64,000 nt of DNA from the NCBI RefSeq assembly GCF_038007465.1, contig NZ_JBBOXF010000001.1, positions 4,351,001 to 4,415,000 on the forward strand. Reading direction: 5' to 3'. The notes below the pieces were generated by a model. It was not told the DNA's origin. It did no database searches and saw only the letters and a program-made list of their open reading frames with translations. The position numbers and the translations under genes are program-made. The DNA is from Sporosarcina sp. FSL K6-1508 (lineage in GTDB: Bacteria > Bacillota > Bacilli > Bacillales_A > Planococcaceae). Positions 43,291 to 51,642 of the stretch are shown here, piece after piece; position 1 is the stretch's first letter, and each line of letters begins with the position of its first letter.

Positions 43291-43313
43291 CAAAAAGGCT
43301 CCTACTAGGAGCC
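43291..43313 (-). terminator. Terminator after darB
   Basis: GGCTCC and GGAGCC around a 5-nt loop; on the minus strand followed by five Ts. Confidence 0.75.
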
Positions 43314-43332
43314 CGTAATTTGACCAATGCTG

Positions 43333-43773
43333 TTATTGTGCTGAATAAATATACTTTTTAAACTGCTTCATTATTACTCTTCGTGTTAATATGCCCGCAA
43401 ATGTGCCGTCTTGTTCTGTCACACAAAGAAATGTATGATCAATTAATAAATCGAGGCCTTTTTGGAATCGGTCCGTCGTTTTTATGGATGGCAAATCAGT
43501 TTGCATAATTTCATCGACTTTTAAATCTGCTAGTCTTTCGTATTCAATACGTTCAAGACCCAATATAGAATCTGTGATCATTCCCATACTGAGAAGTCCC
43601 TTAAGATGGTATTTCGCATCAAGAACCGGAATAGCTGAATAACCTGTTTTTGTTAGAACAAGGAGAGCGTGCTCTGCATTATTTCCAACCTGCACGTGCG
43701 CGACTTTTTCAGAAGAAATGATAAAATCCGCTATCGGTGTGAAGAGAAAGTCTTTATTGTTTACAGATATCAT
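43333..43773 (-). CDS. darB: c-di-AMP-binding CBS protein DarB (CbpB/YkuL)
   Basis: A 146-residue protein made of two CBS domains. SEKVAHVQVGNNAEHALLVL and TKTGYSAIPVLDAKYHLKGL match my memory of YkuL/DarB closely, as do GLERIEYERL and TRRVIMKQ. In B. subtilis DarB binds c-di-AMP and, when free, stimulates the (p)ppGpp synthetase Rel and pyruvate carboxylase. Monocistronic with its own terminator. Its presence alongside KtrC and KtrD, both K+ uptake proteins known to be c-di-AMP controlled, fits a c-di-AMP based K+ response in this organism. Confidence 0.93.
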   Translation of the reverse strand: MISVNNKDFLFTPIADFIISSEKVAHVQVGNNAEHALLVLTKTGYSAIPVLDAKYHLKGLLSMGMITDSILGLERIEYERLADLKVDEIMQTDLPSIKTTDRFQKGLDLLIDHTFLCVTEQDGTFAGILTRRVIMKQFKKYIYSAQ

Positions 43774-43861
43774 GTAAATCTGCTCCTTCTGTAGCTATGC
43801 TGTTCATCTTAAAACTACATATCTATCATATCATAAGAAGGGCTTTCTAACCCTATATCCA

Positions 43862-43895
43862 AAAAAGAAAACCCCTTCAGTTAAGAAGAGGTTGC
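43862..43895 (-). terminator. Terminator containing the stop of the 43881 gene
   Basis: AACCTCTTC pairs with GAAGGGGTT (one GU or mismatch) and is followed on the minus strand by TTCTTTTTT. The TAA of the gene is in the loop. Confidence 0.7.
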
Positions 43896-44111
43896 GTAAT
43901 AGAAAATGACAATTCCTATAAAAAATACGGCGACAAGAGCGATCCAAATTATCGGATTCAATGTAAATGGATGATCTTCAATCTCCGCGGGAATCTGACT
44001 GCCCTGAGCTCCAATAACAGCTTCTGCCTTATTCCATTTCTTTACGGAGACGAAGCCGATTATGCAGATGATTAAAACAACAATAATTAATGGAACTGCC
44101 CATATACCCAA
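43881..44111 (-). CDS. Small two-span membrane protein
   Basis: A 76-residue protein with membrane segments WAVPLIIVVLIICIIGFV (about 4-21) and NPIIWIALVAVFFIGIVIFYY (about 52-72), separated by a polar loop with KKWNKAEAVIG. Function unknown. GGAGAG lies upstream of the ATG. Its stop codon is within the terminator loop, the same arrangement as ylaH. Located between fadH and darB; it may be cotranscribed with fadH (52 bp gap the other side). I do not recognise a family. Confidence 0.7.
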   Translation of the reverse strand: MGIWAVPLIIVVLIICIIGFVSVKKWNKAEAVIGAQGSQIPAEIEDHPFTLNPIIWIALVAVFFIGIVIFYYATSS

Positions 44112-44163
44112 TGCACATCTCTCCTTTTGAAGTTAGGATGTGCAAAATGGCTAAAAGTTATCC

Positions 44164-44922
44164 TTAAAACGGTGAATTGTTAAGCCATTGACCGCCATCG
44201 AGAGTTACAATTTCTCCATTCATGTACGAGGCTTTATCAGACATGATGAATGCTGCAAGCTCTGCAATCTCTTCAGGTTTTCCAAGACGGCCTAAAGGAA
44301 TCGATTCCAGTGTACGCTTTGCAGCTTCTTCAGACTCCCATAACTTTTCTGCTCCGCCCGTTCGTTCAATCGGACCCGGTGCTATACCATTTACACGGAT
44401 TCCATATTGGCTTCCCCATTCCACTGCCAAAGTTCGAGTTAACGACATAACACCTGCTTTAGCCGCCGCTGAATGAATGACGCCAGCGCCAGCATCCCAG
44501 GCATACGTTGCAAGCATATTCAAAATCGAACCTTTTTGACCTTTTTCGATCCAGTATTTTCCAACAGCACTTGAACAGTAAAACGTTCCATTTAGTACGA
44601 TATCAATAACAGACTTCCAGCCATTTGGTGATAACTCTTCTGCCCTGACGATGAAGTTCCCTGCTGCGTTGTTTACTAATCCATCAATCCGACCGAATTT
44701 TTCATCCGTAAAAGCAACAAGTGCTGCAACTGATTCAACACTGCGCACATCCATCTGAAATGTATGTGCGCGCTCTCCGATTTCATCCTGAGCTGCTTTC
44801 AATCTATCTATATCTCTACCTGTAATAACAACTTGTGCACCTTCAGCTGCAAATTTCTTCGCCATGTATTTCCCCATTCCATTCGATCCACCTGTTACGA
44901 TTATGACTTTTTCATCAAACAT
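44164..44922 (-). CDS. fadH: 2,4-dienoyl-CoA reductase-type SDR (FadH/YkuF)
   Basis: A 252-residue short-chain dehydrogenase. TGGSNGMGKYMAKKF is the NADP(H)-binding glycine motif and NNAAGNF the structural motif. The catalytic Tyr motif YxxxK is replaced in this subfamily: the segment reads ATYAWDAGAGVIHSAAAKAGV, so Tyr and Lys are not at the usual spacing, as I recall for FadH/YkuF. IAPGPIERTGGAEKLW is distinctive. Probable step: reduction of dienoyl-CoA during unsaturated fatty acid beta-oxidation. Start at 44922 with AAGGGGG upstream; an earlier in-frame codon adds eleven residues. Confidence 0.9.
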   Translation of the reverse strand: MFDEKVIIVTGGSNGMGKYMAKKFAAEGAQVVITGRDIDRLKAAQDEIGERAHTFQMDVRSVESVAALVAFTDEKFGRIDGLVNNAAGNFIVRAEELSPNGWKSVIDIVLNGTFYCSSAVGKYWIEKGQKGSILNMLATYAWDAGAGVIHSAAAKAGVMSLTRTLAVEWGSQYGIRVNGIAPGPIERTGGAEKLWESEEAAKRTLESIPLGRLGKPEEIAELAAFIMSDKASYMNGEIVTLDGGQWLNNSPF

Positions 44923-45006
44923 TCCTATTCCCCCTTGTAATGAATGAATATTCACTCATAATTGTAACATGTTACTGCGCTAATGACGAGAACAAAAGCA
45001 TAGACC

Positions 45007-45044
45007 AAAAACGGCCAACGAATTTTCTACGTTGACCGTTTTTC
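45007..45044 (-). terminator. Terminator after the GGDEF-EAL gene
   Basis: AAAAACGGCCAACG and CGTTGACCGTTTTT form a 14-bp stem with one mismatch, flanked by A and T runs. Confidence 0.88.
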
Positions 45045-47099
45045 TTAAGCATTATTCTTAAAATACTTTTCTACAATTTCTTCTACCGGAATCGCTTTAC
45101 TATATAAAAAACCTTGTGCTTTCTGACATTTAGCTTCGAGTAGAATTGTTGCCTGTAAATCCTTTTCCACACCTTCTGCAATGACTTCCATCCCAAGATT
45201 ATGAGCTAGATTGATAATTGTTTTCGCTATTGCTTCATTCTTAACATCAATTTCAATGTCTTTTATAAAAGAACGGTCGATTTTAATAATATCAATTGGA
45301 TATTGCTTCAAATAACTGAGTGAAGAATAACCCGTGCCGAAATCATCAACAGAAATGAAAATCCCGATCTTTTTCAGTTCATTAAGCGTCGTGAGGGTTT
45401 CGTCCATTTTCGTCAATGCGCCTTCTGTTATTTCCACTTCAAGAGAAGAGGGCACGATACCATAACCGGAAATTTTCTTTTTTAACTTATCTACAAAGTC
45501 TTCCATGCTAAACTGCTTTGGTGAAATATTCACGGCGATCCTAACCGGTTTGAACTGTTTATCTTGCCATTCTTTCAGCTGGCTGCATACCTGATCTAAC
45601 ACCCAATCACCAATTCCATGAATAAGTCCCGATTCTTCCGCAATAGGTATGAATTGCGCCGGGGAAACAAATCCGAATTTCCCATTGTTCCATCTGAGAA
45701 GTGCTTCGAAACTGCTAATATATCCCGTTTTCAAATCGACTTGCGGCTGATAATGAACCGTCAATTCATTTAATTCAATTGCCCTGCGCAAATGCGACTC
45801 CATCAGAGCTTCATCTGTGAAAGACATATTCATCTCTTCTTGGAAAAAGCGATAATGAGATCGGCCGCGATCTTTTACAAAGACAAGTGCTTGTTCTGAT
45901 TTCCGCAATAGATCTTCAAGTGTTTTTCCATCTTCCGGATAAACAGCAATTCCGATCGATGCGGACATGAAATATTCTTGGTGATTATAATAAAATGGTT
46001 TTCCGAAATCATTCAGCAACCTTTGTGCAAACTCCTCCGTCTTCGGCACAGAGTGATTTTGCAAAGAGACTATAAATTCGTCACTGCCGTTACGGTATAA
46101 TCTTGCAGTTGCAGGACAGATTACTTTTAATCTTTCCGCGACCATTTTCAGAATTTCGTCCGCACCATTATGTCCAATAGAATCATTGATTAATTTGAAA
46201 CGATCAAGTCCTAAATGTATGAAAGATACTCTTTTATCACTTTTCAATGCGTAGTGAGAATCTTCCTTGAAGTGCTCTTTCATGGCACGACGATTCCAAA
46301 GACCTGTCAATTGGTCGTGATAGGAAAGGTAAAGAAGTTTTTCATTATTTTCCTGATGCACGGATGTATCCCTTAATATTAACTGAATTTCTTTCACTTC
46401 ATTATCTACCAAGACGGGGATTGTTTTCAAATACATCGGCAATAACCGGCCACGTTTATGGAAAAATGATGCCCCTTCCATCTCTATCGATTCTCCCGCT
46501 AGCGTGCGAGACAAAAACAGTTGGAATTCCGCTATTTTTTCCTCTCCAAAAAGGTTCAGAATGGAACGGCCGGAAAGTTCTTTAAATCGATAGCCAAATG
46601 CTAAATGGACTGCACGATTCGCATAGATAATTTTCAAATTCCGATCAATGGTTATAATCGGATCAAGATTATGGTCAATTATGGAATTATATTTATGCTG
46701 TAATTCTTTTTGTAATTCTCTTTCAGCTGCGATATCATCCCGTTCATGCAATTCGATAATTATAACTTCCCCACCGTGCTCTTCAGTATGATATTGAAAA
46801 CCCACTTCAAACATCACACTCATCTCATTGTGAGTCGCCCGAATCTTAGCTGGGCAAGATGATTGGTTTTGTCTTTTTTGTAACTTGCGGTTGATCGGAA
46901 TCCATAGGCCTCCAAAAAAACTAGCTGCCGATTGGTTAGCGACACCTGAAAAGTAATGCATAGCCAATGAATTGGCATAGCACACCTCAAAAACACCTTG
47001 CTTATTTTTTTCTATAAGTATCGACATCTTGAACGAATGGTCGAAAATATAAGACGCTATTATTTTTTCTAAACGTTCTTCTATTTTAGCGTTTCCCAT
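45045..47099 (-). CDS. PAS-GGDEF-EAL c-di-GMP protein
   Basis: A 684-residue cytosolic signalling protein. An N-terminal PAS-like region and a clear PAS (SIIDHNLDPIITIDRNLKII, about 135-250), then GGDEF (about 260-425) and EAL (about 435-680). The diguanylate cyclase signature reads NGSDEF instead of GGDEF, so cyclase activity is doubtful. The EAL domain retains SFEALLRW, EITEGAL, DDFGTGYSS, KIDRSFI and EGVE, the residues for metal and catalysis, suggesting a c-di-GMP phosphodiesterase. No membrane spans. Start at 47099 follows GGAGG; an ATG at 47111 lies on that site. Terminator follows. Confidence 0.9.
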   Translation of the reverse strand: MGNAKIEERLEKIIASYIFDHSFKMSILIEKNKQGVFEVCYANSLAMHYFSGVANQSAASFFGGLWIPINRKLQKRQNQSSCPAKIRATHNEMSVMFEVGFQYHTEEHGGEVIIIELHERDDIAAERELQKELQHKYNSIIDHNLDPIITIDRNLKIIYANRAVHLAFGYRFKELSGRSILNLFGEEKIAEFQLFLSRTLAGESIEMEGASFFHKRGRLLPMYLKTIPVLVDNEVKEIQLILRDTSVHQENNEKLLYLSYHDQLTGLWNRRAMKEHFKEDSHYALKSDKRVSFIHLGLDRFKLINDSIGHNGADEILKMVAERLKVICPATARLYRNGSDEFIVSLQNHSVPKTEEFAQRLLNDFGKPFYYNHQEYFMSASIGIAVYPEDGKTLEDLLRKSEQALVFVKDRGRSHYRFFQEEMNMSFTDEALMESHLRRAIELNELTVHYQPQVDLKTGYISSFEALLRWNNGKFGFVSPAQFIPIAEESGLIHGIGDWVLDQVCSQLKEWQDKQFKPVRIAVNISPKQFSMEDFVDKLKKKISGYGIVPSSLEVEITEGALTKMDETLTTLNELKKIGIFISVDDFGTGYSSLSYLKQYPIDIIKIDRSFIKDIEIDVKNEAIAKTIINLAHNLGMEVIAEGVEKDLQATILLEAKCQKAQGFLYSKAIPVEEIVEKYFKNNA

Positions 47100-47331
47100 G
47101 AGTTCCTCCATTTGTAGTGCATCTATCTGACCTATTAAAAAGGATTTTGATTAACTACTCTCTATTTGTCTGAAAGCTCAACAAATAATGGTCATAACAA
47201 AATTAGATTGTGCTACTTCTTTAGATTTATGTATCGAAATAAAGCGCGACTTTATTTGTCGGATGACCTGCTGCCAATGTGGAATAGACATGCCCACAAC
47301 CCCATAACTAATAGTATAATGTTATTTTATG

Positions 47332-47359
47332 TTGAATTGGTATGTATTCTCAGTATAAT
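47332..47359 (+). promoter_or_regulatory. Sigma-A promoter of ykyB
   Basis: TTGAAT, 16-bp spacer, TATAAT, about 85 bp upstream of the ykyB start, leaving a leader of roughly 78 nt with no obvious structure. Confidence 0.6.
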
Positions 47360-47443
47360 ATGTCGGAAGTTGTAAATTTCTTTCATTCTTGGTATTATCA
47401 AAACATATACAATCATACAATCTTCCAGAGAAGGAGGTCTATT

Positions 47444-47908
47444 TTGAAAAATAATCATTCCATCCGACAATTAGCAATTGCTATTTATACGGTTAATCGT
47501 CATGCAAAAACAGCACCTGATAATAAAGAGCTCTATGGCCTGAAGAAAATGGCACTAGAGAAACTTCTTAGCTCCGGCAATGCAGAAAAAATCGGGTTAC
47601 ATTTCGTCGACAATCCGAAATTCAGTAAGCAACACTCGACAGTCCTCGTCCGGTGTGACGAATTCCTCTTTCATACGATCCCGGCAAAAGATGACTTCAA
47701 TACACTTCCCCACCTCGGACAACAAGATCCTACTTCTCGCAATCCACAAGAACGGATGAGCCTGAAAACAGCGCGTGAGCTTCTTTCAAACTATGCCGAA
47801 CCTTTTCAACAAAAAGTAGCTGAGAAGAAAAAAGCTGTTCCAAAAAAGTCGATTCACAGCATACAGAACACCCAAACTTTCCGATCCTCTTATTTGGATG
47901 GCAAGTGA
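47444..47908 (+). CDS. ykyB: YkyB-like protein
   Basis: A 154-residue cytosolic protein of unknown function. SIRQLAIAIYTVNRHAKTAPDN, LYGLKKMALEKLL, KIGLHFVDNPKFSKQHS and RNPQERMSLKTARELL match the YkyB family as I remember it, found next to the chemotaxis gene cheV in Bacillus. The start is a TTG at 47444, four bases after AAGGAGGTC; the longer upstream frame has no initiation signal. A terminator begins directly after the stop. Confidence 0.85.
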   Translation: MKNNHSIRQLAIAIYTVNRHAKTAPDNKELYGLKKMALEKLLSSGNAEKIGLHFVDNPKFSKQHSTVLVRCDEFLFHTIPAKDDFNTLPHLGQQDPTSRNPQERMSLKTARELLSNYAEPFQQKVAEKKKAVPKKSIHSIQNTQTFRSSYLDGK

Positions 47909-47932
47909 ACGGGCGGGACTCGCCCGTTTTTT
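47909..47932 (+). terminator. Terminator abutting the ykyB stop
   Basis: ACGGGCG and CGCCCGT around a 5-nt loop, then six Ts. It begins one base after the stop codon. Confidence 0.9.
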
Positions 47933-48090
47933 AAGAGGTCCGAAAATATAAATCAAACACACAGGTGGATTAGCCAAAAGTAAACGGTAAATAACTATTT
48001 ACTCTTGTCATCAACTATTGGATGCTCTGTGTACAGGTGCTTTTGGATTGCTTTGGATTGAAAAACGCCTACATGATTACCGTTTTTTTG

Positions 48091-48133
48091 ATAGATAGGG
48101 ATGCTACTTTGTCGCATCCCTATCTATTTTTTT
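48091..48133 (+). terminator. Orphan terminator-like hairpin
   Basis: ATAGATAGGGATGC and its complement form a perfect 14-bp stem with a 9-nt loop, then seven Ts. No gene ends just before it (ykyB already has a terminator), so it may end an unseen short transcript or work as a second barrier. Confidence 0.75.
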
Positions 48134-48184
48134 CGGTAATCCTGTGATGGTCTTTCATCTGTCACTCTCCAAAGGCACAGGTAA

Positions 48185-48430
48185 CATAGTACTAAAGCTT
48201 CTTGGAACGAATTAGAATTCCTACCAATACTGCGCTTCGACGCTTTGTGGATGCCTCCGTAATAAGCCAGAAAGAAGACCACTTGGGAGGGATTGAGCTG
48301 CATCCCTCCTTGCTCTTATCACTCCGGCTACCACGAAGTCGCGCCTTCGCTGGATGGTCTATTTGCGAAAGCACATTTCGTTAACTGTGTTGAAATCTGC
48401 AATCTGGAGTGCGTCTTTCTTGAATATAAT
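48185..48430. repeat. Interspersed repeat with GCTACCACGAAGTCGCGCC module
   Basis: About 245 bp that matches, in inverted orientation, 63725-63915, and in part 17592-17880. It includes TTCGACGCTTTGTGGATGCC, GATGGTCTATTTGCGAAAG and GGAGTGCGTCTTTCTTGAA. Non-coding. Confidence 0.75.
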
Positions 48431-48519
48431 TAATGTCAACTAGTAATCACATTATAATCTCGGCATATACATCTCAACATCACATTTCTCTCAATATAGA
48501 ACACTCTAGCGCAGGCGCG

Positions 48520-48691
48520 GCAAAGGGGTCGCCGAAGCCGTAAGACTGGATGCGAAGCGCTAATCCAAGCTTACGGCGTAAGGCATCCGCAAAGCGCCAA
48601 GCGTTATACAATCCACACCCTAAATTACAACTCTCTCATTAATTGAGCACCACAGCAGATTCAATTTGATTCTTAATTTCAACTTATATAG
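48520..48691. repeat. Right-end fragment of the MITE-like family
   Basis: The segment from about 48580 to 48691 repeats 18335-18444 in direct orientation (GCATCC-CAAAGCGCCAAGCG, CAGATTCAATTTGATTC) and ends TTCAACTTATATAG. The left part contains a GCCGAAGCCGTAAGACTGG module. No complete left end was found. Confidence 0.7.
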
Positions 48692-48795
48692 TTAACGATT
48701 TTTTTAGCTGTTTTCTATGAAAATCACCTTTAAGGGGTTAATGAAAAATATAAGTTTTTTCAACTTGGATCGATATCCAGACCCCAAGCGCCCAC

Positions 48796-49254
48796 TTATT
48801 TAATTTGTTCAGCAATGACTTTTTCAAAGTCAACAAGAAGAATCATATCGCTATCACGCTTAATCACTCCGGAAACAGGCACTTTATTGCCTGTATACAT
48901 ATCTGAGGCAGGTTCGATATCAGAGAAATTGATACGTTGGATTTGAGTAACGGCCGTTACATCCAGGACAACTGTTGTCCCGTCAAATTCCGCTACGATA
49001 TATTTCGAATCGTCATTATCATTACTATCTGCATTTCCTGTCACTTTCTTCAAATTGATGACCGGTAGTACTTCTCCACGTAATTGAATGATACCTTCAA
49101 TATACGGGTGAGCATGCGGCAATACAGTAACAGGAACAGGTTGAATAATTTCACGCACGTGCTGAATCCCAATTCCAAAGTTATTTTTCCCTACTTGAAA
49201 CTCAACAAATTCAAAGACTTCATATGTTACTACATCCGACTTCATTGCATTCAC
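48796..49254 (-). CDS. CheW-type chemotaxis coupling protein (cheV position)
   Basis: A 152-residue CheW domain coupling chemoreceptors to the CheA kinase. FEFVEFQVGKNNFGIGIQHV, REIIQPVPVTVLPHAHPYIE, GIIQLRGEVLPVINLKK and VVLDVTAVTQIQ are typical. In Bacillus, the gene beside ykyB is cheV, a CheW domain fused to a response-regulator receiver. Here the receiver is missing and the protein ends cleanly after the CheW fold (LLVDFEKVIAEQIK). Start may be GTG at 49254 or ATG at 49245. A block of repeats lies just downstream. CheW or a shortened CheV are both possible names. Confidence 0.85.
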   Translation of the reverse strand: MNAMKSDVVTYEVFEFVEFQVGKNNFGIGIQHVREIIQPVPVTVLPHAHPYIEGIIQLRGEVLPVINLKKVTGNADSNDNDDSKYIVAEFDGTTVVLDVTAVTQIQRINFSDIEPASDMYTGNKVPVSGVIKRDSDMILLVDFEKVIAEQIK

Positions 49255-49344
49255 CTACTCATCTCCTATGTTTTAATAATTTGTACTGCATTAATTGAAC
49301 ACTTATATCTATTTTCGGCATATTTCTATTACTATTTAGGTTTA

Positions 49345-50208
49345 TTAATAACTTTTATATAGGACTTGTGTCCCTTTGTCACTAAACCCTTTTTCAACAA
49401 GCTTTTCATACATATCACGCGCAAGCTGTAAGCCTGGAAGTGCCAGTTTCATCGCTTCTGCTTCCGCTAGCGCTATATTCATATCCTTAAGGAAATGCTT
49501 AACATAAAAACCAGGTTCGAAATCACCATTTAACATCCGGGGGGCTAGGTTTGACAATGACCACGAACCTGCAGCTCCTGTCGAAATAGATTGCAATACA
49601 GTCTTTGGATTCAGTCCCGCCTTTTCTGCATACGCTAATGCCTCGCAAACTCCGATCATATTCGAAGCGATAGCAAGCTGATTGCACATTTTCGCGTGCT
49701 GTCCTGCACCTGCTATTCCTTGATAAACTATATTTTTTCCAAATACCGATAAAACCGGCGATATTTTGTCGAATGTTTTTTCATCTCCGCCGCACATAAT
49801 CGACAAAGTACCATTCTTTGCCCCAACGTCCCCTCCGGAAACCGGTGCATCGATGGTTTCCATCTGCAGCTTAGCTCCTGCTTCCGCTATACGCTTTGCC
49901 AGTGCAGGGCTGGATGTCGTCATATCGATAAGTATTTGACCTGCTCGACCAGTAGACAGAATACCACCGACGCCAAAATAGACTTCTTCGACATCTGCCG
50001 GATACCCAACCATCGTGAAGACCAAATCGGCATGCTCCACTGCTGCCACCACAGTATCTGCCCAAACCGCTCCAGCTTCAATAAGAGAATCAGCTTTCCC
50101 TTTTGTTCGTGTATTTACGACCACTTCATAATTACTGTCTAAAAGATGTTTGACAATACTAGTCCCCATAACCCCTGTTCCAATGAATGCAATTTTTGCG
50201 ATTTCCAT
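49345..50208 (-). CDS. ykwC: Beta-hydroxyacid dehydrogenase YkwC
   Basis: A 287-residue 3-hydroxyisobutyrate dehydrogenase/6-phosphogluconate dehydrogenase-like oxidoreductase. N-terminal Rossmann motif FIGTGVMGTSI, then TMVGYPADVEEVYFG, the substrate-binding DAPVSGGDVGAKNGTL, and GAGQHAKMCNQLA with the catalytic Lys. C-terminal all-alpha domain is complete (NLAPRMLNGDFEPGFYVKHFLKDM). It matches recalled YkwC closely. Real substrate not known. Monocistronic, after the MoxR operon terminator. Confidence 0.92.
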   Translation of the reverse strand: MEIAKIAFIGTGVMGTSIVKHLLDSNYEVVVNTRTKGKADSLIEAGAVWADTVVAAVEHADLVFTMVGYPADVEEVYFGVGGILSTGRAGQILIDMTTSSPALAKRIAEAGAKLQMETIDAPVSGGDVGAKNGTLSIMCGGDEKTFDKISPVLSVFGKNIVYQGIAGAGQHAKMCNQLAIASNMIGVCEALAYAEKAGLNPKTVLQSISTGAAGSWSLSNLAPRMLNGDFEPGFYVKHFLKDMNIALAEAEAMKLALPGLQLARDMYEKLVEKGFSDKGTQVLYKSY

Positions 50209-50294
50209 CTCAATTCCCCCTATTCAATAAATGTATTACTTTCAATCCTACCAAAGATAAATCTCTCTTTCATCATTCACTTCTTATTTTGTAC

Positions 50295-50336
50295 AAAAAA
50301 AGGAGGACGGACCCTGTAATAGGGCTCCGTCCTCAA
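50295..50336 (-). terminator. Terminator of the second MoxR operon
   Basis: GAGGACGGA and TCCGTCCTC arms with an inner CCCT/AGGG pair set; followed on the minus strand by seven Ts. Confidence 0.88.
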
Positions 50337-50394
50337 AAGGGGGAAATGAGAATGTTGCTGTGTTCTATCTTAATTTCCCCCCTTTTCACGCATA

Positions 50395-51642
50395 TTAAAC
50401 ATTGTTTGCAAAATATTTATTCTTTATTTTATCGAGTTCCTCGATAAAATGGTTTCCTTCTTTTACTGAGACCTTATGTGAGCCATACCTAACTTTATCG
50501 TACGTATTGAATAACGCATCATTTTGCCCCCAGTCCATTCTAAAAAACCACTCTTTAACAGTTTCTCCTTTTAAACGTGGAACTTTTGAAGATTGTGCTT
50601 CCTGCTCAAATTCCCTATAAGCAGTTCTCACAGCGTCGACAGACTCTGAATAATCGTAAACAAGTTCTTTTTTCTTCTTATTCTTTTGCCTTCCACCTGA
50701 CCTGAAGGTATGATCAGTATCTTTACCTGACAAATGTGTTTTTCGTCTTTTTGCGATTAGGATAAATGCAACAAGAGCAATTATAAAAATCCCTAGCATT
50801 AACACTAATTCTATCTTCAAAAATACTCCACCAAAAACCTTTATGTCATCTACCATATTGAAGTCAATAACGGTGTACTCCGGCTTTTCAGTTTCTTCAA
50901 TAAGCTTTTCCCTCGCCGCATCAAATCTAGCAATAAACCAATCAATTAAAGGGGTTATTCCTTTTCCAATCAGCATGAATAGCCCGCCGAATAGAAAACC
51001 GGCTGTCACGATGATAACTAACCTGACTGGATGCAATAGATGATAGACGGCCAGAAACGTAATGACTCCCAAACCTAAGATCGTTGCAAACATTTTTCCC
51101 GCATCCCCTAAATTGAAATTACGGAGATGCAAGCCAATTAAGCCTATCACTATGAAGCGAATGATAAAGTAAATGACCGTCGTCATCAAATACAGAACAA
51201 CTTGCAGATTCATCAGAACGTCTGCATTTGCATTGACGAAAAATAGCTTTAGAATAAAGTAAAAAAAAGCAAAGAAAACCGTATTCAACACAAGATATGG
51301 CCAGCCATTAGCTTTTGTCTCGCCAAAATTCACTTGCAACCGCCAAAAGGAATAGACAAACAGCATAAATACAACCACTAATGGTATCCCGTTAAAGTAA
51401 AATGGCATGGCTAACAACGCGGCCAGTAGGATTCCGATGCCTAATGAATACTCCATTTTAGAAAATAGCAAATACGTAATGCTCCCTATTCCCATGGACA
51501 AAATCAGCCATAAATAATGTGAGTCTACACTTGAACCATTCGTTAAGAAAAGGAATAGATAGACAATTAGGAACAGCTCAAGAACAGTTCTTTCCGAACT
51601 TATTAATCGGATCCTGTTTCTTTCAGTTCCTTCTTGAGCCAT
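50395..51642 (-). CDS. Membrane protein with C-terminal DUF4129-like region
   Basis: A 415-residue protein with about eight to nine membrane segments across residues 20-300, then a basic linker (GGRQKNKKKKEL) and a soluble C-terminal part (SVDAVRTAYREFEQEAQSSK, ETVKEWFFRM) resembling DUF4129. In the related B. subtilis yeaC-yeaD-yebA operon the third protein has a transglutaminase domain; no Cys-His-Asp triad region is visible here. Start overlaps the DUF58 gene by 40 bp. Function unknown. Confidence 0.75.
   Translation of the reverse strand: MAQEGTERNRIRLISSERTVLELFLIVYLFLFLTNGSSVDSHYLWLILSMGIGSITYLLFSKMEYSLGIGILLAALLAMPFYFNGIPLVVVFMLFVYSFWRLQVNFGETKANGWPYLVLNTVFFAFFYFILKLFFVNANADVLMNLQVVLYLMTTVIYFIIRFIVIGLIGLHLRNFNLGDAGKMFATILGLGVITFLAVYHLLHPVRLVIIVTAGFLFGGLFMLIGKGITPLIDWFIARFDAAREKLIEETEKPEYTVIDFNMVDDIKVFGGVFLKIELVLMLGIFIIALVAFILIAKRRKTHLSGKDTDHTFRSGGRQKNKKKKELVYDYSESVDAVRTAYREFEQEAQSSKVPRLKGETVKEWFFRMDWGQNDALFNTYDKVRYGSHKVSVKEGNHFIEELDKIKNKYFANNV

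Noticed and set aside
42940..43293. 117-codon frame across the tandem repeats
   Set aside because: Repetitive protein produced by the 121-bp repeats, no ribosome binding site and no family resemblance.
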